A DNA stretch of 64,000 nucleotides from Trematomus loennbergii (Eukaryota > Chordata > Actinopteri > Perciformes > Nototheniidae): contig JAAOOA010000027.1 of the NCBI GenBank assembly GCA_012861695.1, positions 14,470,643 through 14,534,642 on the forward strand. Direction: 5' to 3'. Of the stretch, positions 1-50,000 are shown one piece after another. Under the pieces are notes generated by a model. That model was not told the DNA's origin. It saw only the letters and a program-made list of their open reading frames with translations, and searched no databases. The translations under genes and the position numbers were made by a program. The first letter of the stretch is position 1; the number at the start of each line of letters is the position of its first letter.

Positions 1-3000
1 CACCCTGAGCTCAAGAGAAAGGAATGTGTGAATGGTTGATAATTATCAAAGGGCAAAAGTCACACTTCTCCCATACACAGTTAGAAGGACTATATTTTTT
101 TCTTTTAGTTTTTACTTAACCGTTCATGCTGTTCCCGAAAATATCTGCATGCAGAGTGTCAATAACCCACATTCAAAAGTTATTTCCTGCCTTTGGCTAA
201 GTTCCCAGTGTGGTCTGTCCCACCAGCTGATGGGAGAACAGAACTCTTTAGGATGAGAATTTGACTGCAATGGCCTTTTGTCCAGGAACAAGCTGCATTC
301 AACTATTAGTTGACATAGCCACGACATAAAATGAATCACTTTAACTACTTTCTTGGCTGACATCCACTAAATGATCATTAAACATGTATTTTATTTAATA
401 TGTTTCCCCATAAGAGGGAAAAAAAAGTTTGCAAACTTGATACTTCCATCAGTCACGTCTCCTTCTGCACGACAGATTGGAGGGGCGTAAATGGAGTTGT
501 TGAAGACTCGGGAGAGGGAGTAGTTGATGTGGCTGATCGTCACTCGATCTCCAAATCTGGTTATTGAATCTGGCAAGAAAGGTAATCAGAAAAAAACAAA
601 AGCCTGCTTTTACTGCACATGCAGCTGGTCTATATATGTATATATACAGTATATATATATTTTTTTTCCCCCAAGCCTTAATACTGTTATGGGTGAACAC
701 ATTCATTTAGCACATGATCATTTATTTCTTCAATGCAAGAAAGTTGGAAATAAACACAGCATGGAAGGAATCTGAACTTCTGCAGAGAAACATCAAAGCT
801 GCATTCTTCTAGGTGTTGCTGCACGAGCAATACGGCTACAGTCTTCTTTTGTTGCAGCTTTGTGTATTGCACTGTAAGCTTTGACAGCTCGGTTCAGGAG
901 AGGGTGTTTGCAATGGAGTAACAGCCTTTGCCTCATCCATTGATACATATGTGTCTGTGTTGGTGTCTGATGCTGATGTTTAGTCTTTCCAAAAGTCTTT
1001 TCACAGTTCACAAATCTTTAGCTGTCTGGCCTTTTGATGTTTACGTTCCTCTCAGATTGTACATGCCCTTTTAACTTTCCAGGACTATCAGTTTGGCAAT
1101 CATTTCCAAAGCCAGCAGTCTGTGGATGTGGTCTGGGGATGTGTATCTATTCAGTATGGCTGTTGATGCCAGAGGATTAGACAAGGAGCTGCTTGATTGA
1201 ACAATTTCTTTCTGCAGTGTAGGGGGATCCATCGTCTATCTTTTTAGTTTTGTTATTTCACAGCAGAGAGTGTAAAATGCTGCAGCGTTAAGACTATAAA
1301 GCATATCAGAGAGCAAAGACAATGTCCTTTAACCTTTTTGCCTTGTAACCCCGCCCATGACATTTTGGGTGGCGGTGGCAATTTATTATGGACAAATACC
1401 ATGGCAAAGGTCCAGAGACGGCTGGTTGGTTAAAAATGAACAAAATGGATTACGATGCATAATCTCCATTCATTTACTGTCCCGACCTTTCGTGAAGAAG
1501 CCTGTACTGACTGCATACTAAGCGATATGTGACTTGTGCACGTAATGCCATAATACCAGAGGACTTCTTAAACTTTTAGAAGCTGTGACATCCAATTTCT
1601 TTTCCCATCATACATCATGATTTTGTCCTCATTTTGAAAACAGCAGTCAGGCTGAGTTAGCTGTGTCGCAATTGTGCTCTGATTGACTCCAACAAGCGTC
1701 GTCAGAATGAGGACGCACTGTGTAAGTCGCTCCCATGAGGAGATACTGAACTGAAATGTAAAAATGTAACAGATTTGTTGATGTGACACCTTGTCTGTGC
1801 ATCTTTGTGAATGAACAGAAGATTATTCTGTGTGCCTATTCACAGTGAATTGAGTAGCATTGAGTGTGAAGAATTACCATAATTTAAAGTTACAAAACAG
1901 AATTATTCAAACTGGTACAAAGCAATATGTTATATTTCGTTTTTAAAACTGAGCTTTAGTTTTATTGAAGAAACAAGTTGGGCTATAAAAAATACACGAG
2001 TTCCTGATTTCTTGCTGGGGAATACGTCTGAGAAAACCTAAGATTTACATCATTGTGATGCCACTCAATACAGAAGTTAAGCAATTTGCATAAATGTTCA
2101 CACTTTTGCACATTTAACAATCTAGCAATGGGATTTATGTTGTCATTTTTTGGGTCTTTTTTACGGTGAGGGTAAATAAAAAAATTCCCAACGCTATCAA
2201 ACTGTATCCTTGACTTGACTTTCTATTTTCCCTTAAAACCCTCTGGTTAGGGAACCCTCTGGTTCCCTTAAAACCCCCTGTTCCAGCGTCCTTTGCTTTG
2301 CTTAAGATCAATGTTTTCCAGCCTGAAATAAGGAGATTACCCAGGCACACACTCCAACCCTCCCCCAGCTTTTCAGCATGCTTGCACCGGATCAGGTTCT
2401 TTTTCAAATTCTTCCCTGTAAATCATGCTCTTATGCATCCTAATTATGTCTCTGTTGTGGTTGAGAGAATCAGGTCATTTCAGCTCTGTAGGATCATGTG
2501 TCATCTTGAATCACTTTGATTTCCAGACCATGCAAACAGCTCTTAAATAGTTGTCAGCAGGGTCTGATACAGTTTTTCAAAGCTTTACCACAATGTCAGA
2601 AGTCACCTGCCTTATTTACCAGTACATATTATTCTCTATAACATGGCATTATATTATCAAATATTCATTTGAGCCATAAAGAAAAAGCCGTTACAAAATA
2701 GAATAATTTATTTAGAACTATCATGAATAGGTCCATAATGTTCCTTCATGATGCATACAGTGATGTTCACAGTGGATATTTGACAGATGGTGTTTTGGAG
2801 CGACTTTCTAACTTTATACACTAAAGGTCCATCTCCGGCACAGCAATGTCCCATTCAACTTTTGTAAACCAGCATATTCAAAAGAGTTGTAGAAAACATC
2901 CCATCATAACATATGTATACAGTCATCATAGTAATGGCATGTTACACTGTAACATGTTGAGGACACATTATTTCACATCAGGATCCTTTGTGATACATTT

Positions 3001-4178
3001 CATGTACAATAGTTGTGTACTTTTGCTGTCAATTATTAAATAAAGTTTCTTAAATAAACTAAGATATCCTAAAGCTGCCCTCTTCTCCAGCCTTATTAAC
3101 AAATACATCATATCAGCTTTTTTACTTTGAATGTTTACTGTCTGTAAGTTTCATGTTGTCTTATTTTTTGTCATTTTGTCAAGAAAACACATTAAACCAA
3201 AATCAGTGTTTTCAGTTTGGTCACAGTTCTATATGTGTCAGTAATCTGATGGTTATTCTTGCACTTCTATAACAAAATGTTTCATGTTGATAAAATCTTT
3301 TGAACCAACAAGATGTGTGCTTTTGGTCCTCAGTCATATTCTTTGATAACTTAAAAACAAACTGATGCACATTAAGAATGTTGTCTTAGCTTGTATATCT
3401 AATGACAAGAGTACTGGCACACAATCAACACATTCCCCAGACTACTATAAAGGTGCCACGATGCTTTAATGTGATTCATAACATTGTCACTAGTGGTGTT
3501 CGGAAAATGTTTAGCTTGAAGCTGAATGATATAAATATCTGGTAAACATATAAGACATGTACACATAATAAACACATAATGCAGTTCCAACAATGATCAG
3601 GCAGAGTGAGGGTCAGAGGGCCACAGTGACCGCTAGTGCCTCTCTCCAAAGTCAGAGTCCATTTCTCACTATCAGCTCATTCTTTGTCCAAACATGATAA
3701 TACTCCATCAGAGTTGGTGTTTCCACTGACCAGTCTCAGCAAACAAAGTGGTCCATATTCTATATGGTGCTAAGGTGGTTCTTTTTCTATAAAGCTCTCA
3801 TATTAAACATTAATACAGTGTTTTTAAAACAAGGTTTTTACTTTTTTCAGAACCTCAGGTTCTGTTCTCCCTTGTTTACATGGTTGATCCTTCAAATTAA
3901 TGTACTTAAGCAACGCATAAAAACTTTCAAATGATTGTCTTTCATAAAATACATATCACATGGACTTACCAATCACACGCGCTACACACAATCATACACA
4001 CACTCTTCACAGAGGAGAAAACGCTATTCAAGATGCCTGCAATGCGTAATATTGAGCAACAACTCTGCCAAATAGACAGAAAAAAGAGAGAAAAAGAGCA
4101 AAATACAAACAAACCAACAACAACAAAATCAAAGACTCGTCCTCAAGGTCTTGTTGTTATTGGAGTGAGAGCTGTGTG
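1..4178. other. presumed sdk2 3' UTR and downstream DNA
   Basis: No sdk2 coding sequence lies below the stop at 4179. Minus-strand poly(A) signal candidates are ATTAAA (complement at 3465-3470) and AATAAA (complement at 2707-2712); neither can be proven from sequence. Apart from the exon-like patch at 444-569 and short TA-rich runs near 636-662, I see no gene. Confidence 0.5.
444..569 (-). CDS. possible exon of an unidentified gene
   Basis: A pyrimidine tract and acceptor (cttgccag) lead into an open frame reading DSITRFGDRVTISHINYSLS then RVFNNSIYAPPICRAEGD, with mostly C-ending third codon positions, as in the sdk2 exons nearby. The 3' edge is uncertain: weak donors exist at GTATCA (giving 444) and GTGACT (giving 457). 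I do not recognise the protein. It lies 3.6 kb downstream of the sdk2 stop on the same strand, so it would belong to a neighbouring gene. A chance open frame remains possible. Confidence 0.3.
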
Positions 4179-40941
<36,763 letters not shown>

Positions 40942-42525
40942 CTGAAAAAAAGAAATAGAAGAAGGGAAGGGGAAAAGTGAGAGTGAGGTACAAAGAAATA
41001 TTGTAAAAGGAAGGAAAGGAAGGGTAGTTTGTAAGAAAGGCAGCAATTCTGTGATTCAGAAAGCCTGTGAGCAGAAACAACACAATTACAGCAATTCACA
41101 GGACATAAGGACTCAGAACAAGCTATTTAAATTGTTCTCCTGCACTGATTTGGAACTTGAAGGTCAACGGAAAGCCTTCCAAAAAGCACTTGAAGTACGT
41201 TTTTACAGCGAAAGCAGGCTACTCTTTTATTTCAAACTGAAATGCTTTGGAAAAGAGGTAGAAGAGCAATTTTGCACAGCAGAGGAAGTGTAAATGAACT
41301 CTTCCATACCTCTTGATCAGTAAAAGAGGATGGGGAGAAAGGCGGGGGATGGAGAGAGGAGGGGAGGGGGAAAATACAGAAAGCAGATGGAGAGAAATAC
41401 AGCCGAGATTGTACACAAAAAAAGAGTAAGTAAGTAGAAGGAAGAGCAAGTGCAAAACTAGGAAGCAAAGGAGGTGGGGGTGGTAGGGGCTGCTTTAGAA
41501 AACACAAAGTTTCCCAGCCCTAAACCCCCTTCTGTGACAGGATGAGTTATGCTCTGTGCTTCCCTTCATTTATCTTTATAGTTCCCTAATGCAGCCAGAT
41601 TATACAGGCCCCGTCCGCAACACTGCACACAGCCAGTGCAGCCACAGAAAGCCTTTAAGGTGATACGCAAGGTCCAGTGCTGGACTTGGAGACAAAGTGC
41701 TTTCATTTGAGCTGATGAAAAAGGCATGATCAGACCTATTGATCTGTCTGCCTCGCAAGCCACAGGCGACACTGAGCCGATTGTGCCAGTGTTTGTGGCG
41801 GGCTAATTAAAGTCTGTATTAATAGTTGCAGTAAGCTGCCAAGGCCTGAGGCACGCCTGGTCGTAGGTCTAGCACACTAGCTGACTCACTCTCACGGCAG
41901 ATTGCTGGAGCCTTATTTTCCATTTTCTTCCACATCCAGGTTAACGCTCCAAGATTTATGGCGGTGAATGCAAGGGACAGTGCGGTTGAACCAGGTGAAT
42001 GTGAGGGCAGCCTCACCAAGCAGGAAAGGGGATGTAGAAAATTGAACCTGATTGAAAGTGTAAATAAAAGAATGACTGTGCACCTCTGTGTCTCACATAG
42101 GTGGCCATGCGCACAACACACACTAACAAACTCAGATAATAGGACACACATATACACACCAGCGCACACAATACCCCTGGCAGCTGCAGCCTACTCCCCC
42201 TTCTATTACCCTCAAAGACACCACTCATAAAAGGAGGCAAACAAACAGTAGCGGCGTCAACGCTTTCTGCTTCCAAAACCAGTCCTTACCTTTTTCCAGT
42301 TTTGTAAAAACAATTCCCCACTACCGAAATAATCTGTTCTTCCTACCCTTGCATGAACTTCTCCTAAACAAACACTGTCAAACCTAACAGGCCCTTGAAA
42401 CTGATCTGTCCGAGCCCAAATGTAGAAGCCATTCCTTTCTTTCCCCAGGCTGTACCCGCTGGAGTGGTGGCTTTACTGTAATTCCATCCACCAGTAAATG
42501 CATTCAACACGTAAATGCATTCAAA

Positions 42526-42553
42526 ACACACACACACACACACACACCACACA

Positions 42554-42601
<48 letters not shown>

Positions 42602-42636
42602 CACCACACACACACACACCACACACACACAACACA

Positions 42637-42679
<43 letters not shown>

Positions 42680-42724
42680 ACACACACACACCACACACAC
42701 ACACACCACACACACACACACACC

Positions 42725-42798
<74 letters not shown>
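42526..42798. repeat. interrupted (CA)n array, 273 bp
   Basis: CA dinucleotide array with many CC and AA slips, suggesting an older or compound array. It lies in the presumed intron 1. Confidence 0.97.
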
Positions 42799-42800
<2 letters not shown>

Positions 42801-43676
42801 CTAGCTGGTTCTGGGGCTTTGTGGCTATGCACTTAGCAATGCTTCTCCATCAACAAGCCTCCATTAGAGACCTGAACATGCCAAACCCAGAATCACACAT
42901 TGATCGTCTGAGGCGAGAAATATGCGTAATACTAAGTTACTGATGTAAAATTGGGTAAAGGGGTACTGAGTGCACAGCTATTACCATTGTAGTTACCTGT
43001 TTTAACGCCTTTCATGTGTTTATATTGCCACTGGCTATCCGTAGCACCTATTACCAATTTCACATTTCGACCAAAGTCTATATTTTCAGGTACAACCTCA
43101 GAGAAAAGGTCACTATTTAAGATCAAATACTGTTCAGGTCCGACATCCAAAAAAGATTGCTCACCATGCAAACGCATCTGAAGTGATCTTTAGGATCTTT
43201 AAGACGCTGTGAAAAGTTAAATGACTGCTGACTGCTAACATTTCTTACTGCTGAAGGAAGATGGGAACAATTCCCTCGCACACTGGGCTCTTGCAACTAA
43301 TGAGTTTCCGACAGAGAACCTCTCCACTGACCCTCATTCTCCTCTTCCTCTTCATCACTGTGCTTTTGATCTCTGCGGTGAACCACAGAGGTCAAAAAAG
43401 GCTGATACTTGTTGGTGCCTGTGGTGGACAATCCATTTGTTTTAAGAGTGTGTTTTCTTATTTTTATTGTTTCTTACGTCAGCCACTGCAGATAAATACT
43501 TGTGCATGTCAACGTGGGAACATCTGTGTTTTTTTTTGCTCATGCAGATGAAAGCTTTCCCATGTAATAACAGTACAAAGCTCTCATTCACTAGAGATGG
43601 CTCACTGGAGCTGAGTGTGCTGCTGTCAATGTGTCAGTTGTTTTTACCTCCACTGTTGTATCATCATCGCTTAGCT

Positions 43677-44564
43677 CAGTGGTTCTCAAAGTGGGGGGCG
43701 CAGAGGCATGACAGGGGGGCGGGGCGCGAGAGACCAGGAGGAAAAATGGTTATTAAAAAAACAAACATTTGAAAGATTATTGATTCGAAAATAATATGAT
43801 ACAGTACAGTACTATTACGTCTGGGTCTCTGTGTTTCATTAAAGCTCGGCTCTGTGTGTGTGTGGAACGAGCCATTTTGTGTGCGTGCGCGAGCGCGAGC
43901 GAGAGAGAGAGCGCACCGGTACCGGAGATCGTTGTTGTTAGCTTCTGGTGCTAGCGAGCTACGCTAACGGATATAAGGAGTTTTTTCAACAACAAAGTGG
44001 AGGAGAGTCCTCTCCAGTCAGACTGAGAGACTCCGTGAGCTAAAGGACTCTCTCAGTGTTATCTCAGTGGGTCTCAAACGTTTTGGTCACCATTAATGTA
44101 AACAATTATTTCATTATAGTTATAAAAAAAATAAGAGAATAAATGAAAAACAGGTATGAAATACTATATGACAGTAAAAAAAGAATAACGCAGACATTTT
44201 AAAATAAATCTTCCCGGGGGAGCTTGCCCCCGGACCCCCCTATGTGAGGTCCACACACCACCTATAAAAATAGCACTTTACCCCTGCTTACACCTATACG
44301 CCGTGAGCCTTCATTGTAACAGTCGCGGGTACATTGTGTATATGCGTGGGGATTGTTGCAGTAGAAAATTCCACTGTAGCGACCGGTACATTAATGGGAA
44401 ACCCTAAATGTTTGAGCACCCTCTATGAAACATCAAGCTACCCCACAGCACCCCCAAAATAAATCTCTGGCGCCGCCACTGAGCCTGACTATTTGTGTTG
44501 GGGGGGCCCGACTTTTTTTTTCTCCAAAGGGGGGGGCCTGACAGAAAAAGTTTGAGAACCACTG
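43677..44564. mobile_element. hAT-type element, 888 bp, probably nested
   Basis: It begins CAGTGGTTCTCAAA and ends TTTGAGAACCACTG, a perfect 14-base inverted repeat. The 8-base target duplication GCTTAGCT is identical on both sides (43669-43676 and 44565-44572). Inside, CAGTGGGTCTCAAACG (from about 44065) and GGCGCCGCCACTG (ending about 44480) look like termini of a second hAT element inserted within. No transposase frame. Confidence 0.85.
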
Positions 44565-46921
44565 GCTTAGCTGATCCATCATTTCTCTCAGGTGTCATCT
44601 AGTCTTACAGCAGTGTGGCTTCATGTAACAAAAGCATGCTGTACATACCAAATACATACAGCAGTACATGTCTCGTGGTTACAGAAACACAATCCAGTAT
44701 AGACAAACATGTGAATGTACAATACACTCTACATTCAACGTAATGATTGGAGGACAATGGTCCATCAGAGAGAGGCTGAGTGCTGCACTGTGTCAAGGTA
44801 AAGCTGACATCCTTTCTTGAAGGTACGGGGGTGGAGGGATACAAAAATAAATAATTTGCCATGAAGAACTGTCGCTTCCTCCATTCCAGCAAAGAATGAA
44901 GGGTTGGTTTGGCAGGTGCAGGCAGTGCGTGCTGCAGGCTACCAGATGCAAAGCTAAAGGGCAGTCCTTCTGGTCCGTGAATTCCTGCAGCACTATGAAC
45001 AAAATGGCTCAGCAGATCTAGGGTAGACCAAAGACCTGGGAGGACCAGGAGGGCTTTAATGTGGCTGATGTGCAGAGCAGCTCCCCAACGGTTAAAATGC
45101 ACCACCAGAGCCCATTCACCAAAGATACGAAAACACCTTATTCTAACCTGACAGCTGAGGTTGAATGGTGGCATGGCTCCAACAGGGTCTCCTGCTGCAT
45201 ACACAGAATTGTAATGGCTGTGAGACAAAGACCACAGGCACAGGGGCAGCTTTATAAACCAAGGCCTATTGTGCTCCCCATTGCGCCATGCTGGCATCCA
45301 ATCACACAGACAGTGTTCACATTCGTCTTTTGTCTTGTATTATTTCTGTTGCTTATTTTGTGGCTCACCTCTTGCAGCAGGGAGCTCTTCTGCCCTCTGT
45401 GTAATCTTCAGGCACGTTTGTATGTAACCACATCCTGGCTGGCACTCCGCTCACTGAGATGCGGGGATAAAGTGGAACACCCTGCCTGTAGAAAACATTT
45501 AGAGGTCTACTGTCTAGTTATCCTCTTACTTTTTCTACATGATTCATTCACTCCACCTTGCTGTCTCTTTCTCTCCACCTCTCTTGCTCTACCTTGACAC
45601 ACTCTCGTACATACATATGCACATACTTCCCTGCTACATAGACCATCTCCAGTCCTCCTCATGGTGCATCTTGTCATCCAGGAAAATGTATTGCTGTCAT
45701 TTAGCCTCTCCAATTGGACTTTAACATGCGAGATGGGTCATGGTTAGCCTCTCTGATGGGGGTTATGCAACAGTCATGGCACTGACCTTGGCCTAGTAAT
45801 GGCTTGGTGAAAGGGTGTGGGTTGCGGGGTTGGTGGAGGGGGGGTTAAAAGCATCTTAAAAGCTGATGAAACATTTCCTTTATGGATACACAGCACACAC
45901 ACGCATACTTGGGATGTGTGGCTTAACAGGTTGAGATGAGAATGTTTTGGCTCTTTTAATAATCAAATAAACCCACACACACACACAAACAGCCAACAAT
46001 ATTAACACCTCCGCCCCCAGCAAAAACACCATCTCCATCCTGGAGGTCAGGCTGATCGGTCACTCTGCCACCAGCTGCTGTCACCGTGACAACTGGCACC
46101 CCACCGGTTTACACTCCAACACTTAGGTGAGTCAGAAAAAAGGCGGACAAGGAGGGGAGGAATTAAGAAAGGCAGCCAACGAGAAAAGACAGAGAGGAGG
46201 GAGAGAGACCGGGAAACAGATGGTGGGATAAATGCACAGCTTAATGATAGGAGAGAGATCGAGGAGTTATGTAGAGGCAGGATGAGGTGAGGGACTGAGA
46301 GGGGTAAAAGAAGAAATGGAAAGAGAGAGGGGGTGTCCTCCAACGCTAGGCAGCAAGGTGAAGCGACCCATTACAGCCGAAGCCAAACAAGCAGGCCAGG
46401 CCTGAAAGACAGGGAGAGGAGATGGAGAGCCTCCATCTTACCCTACACTCATTTAGAGAAATGGCCCATGTATCAGCATCTGCCAGTCCATCACAGCTCC
46501 ATGTTCCTTCCCCCTTTGTATTTATAGCCCCTAGAACATGTTAGTGCCCCATCCTGTTGGACTATACTGTATACGATCTCTTTGTTGTAGCAATAGGTTT
46601 TTTGATGGCCCAAGTGACATGCCTGTATAAGCTCATAGAGTCATGCTCACTGCTCAGAGGACAGAGATGAAGCTAGAATATGGATTTTCTGATGTTAAGC
46701 TGTCTGAAATGTTTTTCTTTTTGATGATGCATCTGCTTTGATGTTGCAGAAAAAGTCCTCAGGTCGCCACCGATGAAAAACAGCCCGCATCCCAGCTGTG
46801 TTTAGTGGATCGCCACGGGTTAATTGATGCGTAATTGATGTGATTAATTGAGGTGTAATGTACCGCAGTGACGTGTCTGGGATCCCACTCGCTGCGGGCC
46901 TGTGTGGGTGCGTGCATGTGT

Positions 46922-46922
<1 letters not shown>

Positions 46923-46990
<68 letters not shown>

Positions 46991-47040
46991 CGTGTGTGTG
47001 TGTGTGTGTGTGACGTGTGTGTGTGCGTGTGCCTGTGTGT
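46923..47040. repeat. (TG)n array with ACG interruptions
   Basis: About 118 bases of TG dinucleotide interrupted twice by GACG and followed by TG-rich variants, in the presumed intron 1. Confidence 0.95.
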
Positions 47041-50000
47041 CTATCTGATGCTTCAGCAACACAATTAGAAGCACTAGCAGCCAGCCAACGAGTGGAGATT
47101 TAATTATGAGCGAAGACGGAGCGTGAGGCCAGTCAATGGGCAGCAGATTGAATTATCTGGACACACAAACCAGCCGGCAGCGCCGACACATTCACAGTCA
47201 CACACATACTCCAACACACACACACAAACACCCCTTTCTGTTTGGAATTCTTCCCTGTTTGCCTCACTGCTCCTCTGAGTGCCTCACTCCACCTCTCTGC
47301 TATGCTCTGCATGTCTCGATATTTTTTTCTTTTTTGATTCCCTCCTCTCTTTTCTTTCCCTATCTTAAGTTCTCTTCTCTTTTCCCCCACAACAATATCA
47401 GTTTCCTCCCTTTGTGTTGTGGCAGTTTCTCTTTCGTGGTGGCCTTGATCTCTCCCAATACAGTAGTTTGCATACTCGCTCTCCTTGCCCTCTCATCAGT
47501 TGTCATCTGTCTTACTTTCTCTCCATGTCCCTTCCTTCTGAGCTATGTGTTGAGATGTCTCTACAGTTTGTTCACGTCTCTCCGCATCGCTCCTTGGTCT
47601 CCTAGTTCCTCCATCCGCTCGCCCTGCTCTCTCCCTCTCTTCAGCACTTTCTGAGTTACGAGCAGTATATTGTATGGCATACCGAGGGACGCGTCTGTGA
47701 TATCCAGGAGCCTAATTAGCAAGTCCAGCTCCTGGCAGAGAACACGGCACGCAGGAGCACAGGCACAAGGTCTGGCGTCAATTAATGAGACCTCACACAC
47801 CCACAGCTACTATTACACGCCCTCTGCAGCATCAAGTCTCCAGTCAGCTCTGCCTTGTCCGATGAACAGTGGGGAAACCACAAATGAAGAACTGTAGTTG
47901 GATGTAGTAAAGTTATGTATTTAATCACCATGGGATAGTCGTAGCTTTGTCAAAGATTCATATTCTTGGAACCAGTAGATACATTTATCAACTTGTAAGC
48001 CAGGCGGTATGGCAATTCTTTACTTTCTGAGGAAAAGATATATGAAATGTTTTTTTTCTTTTTTAAGGAAGTTAGGTTCGGAGAGCTTTATGGGTATAAC
48101 ACAATGGGAAATGATTCAGACTTGCAATTCGTTGTAGCTCGTGTGTGACTGACATCACAGTAATATTTCCCCGGGGAAGCAGACGGTTTCTATGATTTGG
48201 AAGAAGAAGTAAGGTTTTTGTTCGCCAGAACTCATCACATTCTCTATCAACTTTCCTCTTTTTTCTTTTCACTAGGGAGAAGGAGGATGGTAGCGGGTGG
48301 GGAGAAAAGTGCACATTTTCACTTGATCTTTGTGAGAGCTAATTGACATTGTTTGAAGAACAAGAGAACAAAAACAAGAGAAAGTAACACAACACAGATA
48401 AACGACAGTAAGTGGAAGAAACGGTGAATAAAATGAACACCGAGAGCTGCGTCGGGAATAGGAGGCGGGCAGCTTTTCTCAAGGCATGAGAAGGTTGGAA
48501 ATAGGCCTAAGTGAATTTAGAAAGTAGGGCAAAGACTAATGGAGGAAAATAAACAAACGCGCTGAAATGTGAATTCCACAGGGCCTTGGGTCATTAGAGT
48601 TAATACTGCACGCTATGCCATCTGCTGTGATTGTTTACACTAGCCTGGATAATTAGATCCTAATTAGTCGACGGTATGGTGAGGAGAAACATTATTTCAC
48701 ACGCATTGGAGATGGAGATGATCAGATGCACCTGCAATGCTGTGCTGCCTGTCCATCCTGGGACCATGAAGATATCACTTGATTTAATTGCTTGATGCAA
48801 CAGACAGACTATTTTCCTCCCACCATTAACATATAGATAGAGTTGTACTCCGAAAGAGAGTCAGCTGTGCTCTTGACATTATCAAAACCCGTCTGCTCCT
48901 TGTTCTCCTTTATCCCTCTCACTGTATGTGTGTGTGTGCAGGTGTGTGACTGTGCATGAAAATGTATGTGCATTTTCTCATTCTTGTGTGTTTGTGACTG
49001 TGTTTCCTTAAGATACAGACACCAGAATATTATCAGGTAAAATGCATAGACTCAAACTGCCATGTCCCATGCAGGCTTTACTCCCCAGCAGACCCGCTTT
49101 GAAATTCTGAATTGGAGAGATACCACTGGCATGCTAATAATGTTTTTCGAGGTGCGAGGTATCAGGGCGCTTACCTAATATATGCGTGAGGAATGGCTTG
49201 TGATTGTGATTCTTATCAGTGTGGCAGAGTGCATGGGCACCAAGCAGTGAGTGGCAGAGGCTGGCAGTAAATGCTAATGGGAGAGCAGCTGACAGAGAAA
49301 ATAATTATTATCTGCCTTCATTACATTTACAAAACCAGGCTGTCTGTATGACTTCCTTCCTGTGAGCCCAGACATAAATCAGTGTTGGCAATGCTTTATA
49401 CTTACACGGATTGCACAAGACAAACACCTTATTTTGTTCCATTATACACACAGATCGAAAAAACATTGGGAAAGCATTTGGGTTTTTTCCCTACCTTTTT
49501 TATATTGGTGTTTTTGGTGGAGGTCTGGGGTCACGTGTAGCAGGATTAACACCTTTGTGAGCAGCTCAGCCTGCGGGAAGACAGAGTCCCTGTTTCTAAT
49601 TGAGACCTCTGGAGTGTGAGAGCTGACAGAATGGAGCTCGTCACATCACCACCTCTCTGCACCACATTACTGTGGCCCTCTGTCTACTACTTTCTCCGAC
49701 CATCAATGCGAGAGCACCAAGTCCTTCTTTGTGATGGTGTGAGAGCTACGCCATCACTACTTAAAACCACTTTCTTCAGGTGGAACCTCAAAGATGCCCG
49801 CCTTCCATCCCACATCTCACCAGGCCACATCTGTGACCTCTGAGGCATCTTAGTCTTCTTTGATGGTTCCTGTCTCTGAAGTGCACATGCCCCCAGAAGC
49901 AGGGAAGACAGAGTAGGAACACAGCTCTGTGGCATTGTGTGAAGACAGGCAGCAAGCACTACGCCAGCAGGCAGACAGCAGATCTGAACGCCCTGACATT

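Noticed and set aside
44605..45297. 230-codon minus-strand open frame next to the hAT element
   Set aside because: No recognisable domain, no repeated codon-like pattern, and a 178-codon frame overlaps on the other strand. It is long for chance, but nothing supports coding.
47136..47654. 172-codon plus-strand open frame
   Set aside because: The peptide is Ser/Leu/Pro-rich because the DNA is pyrimidine-rich; no domain is visible.
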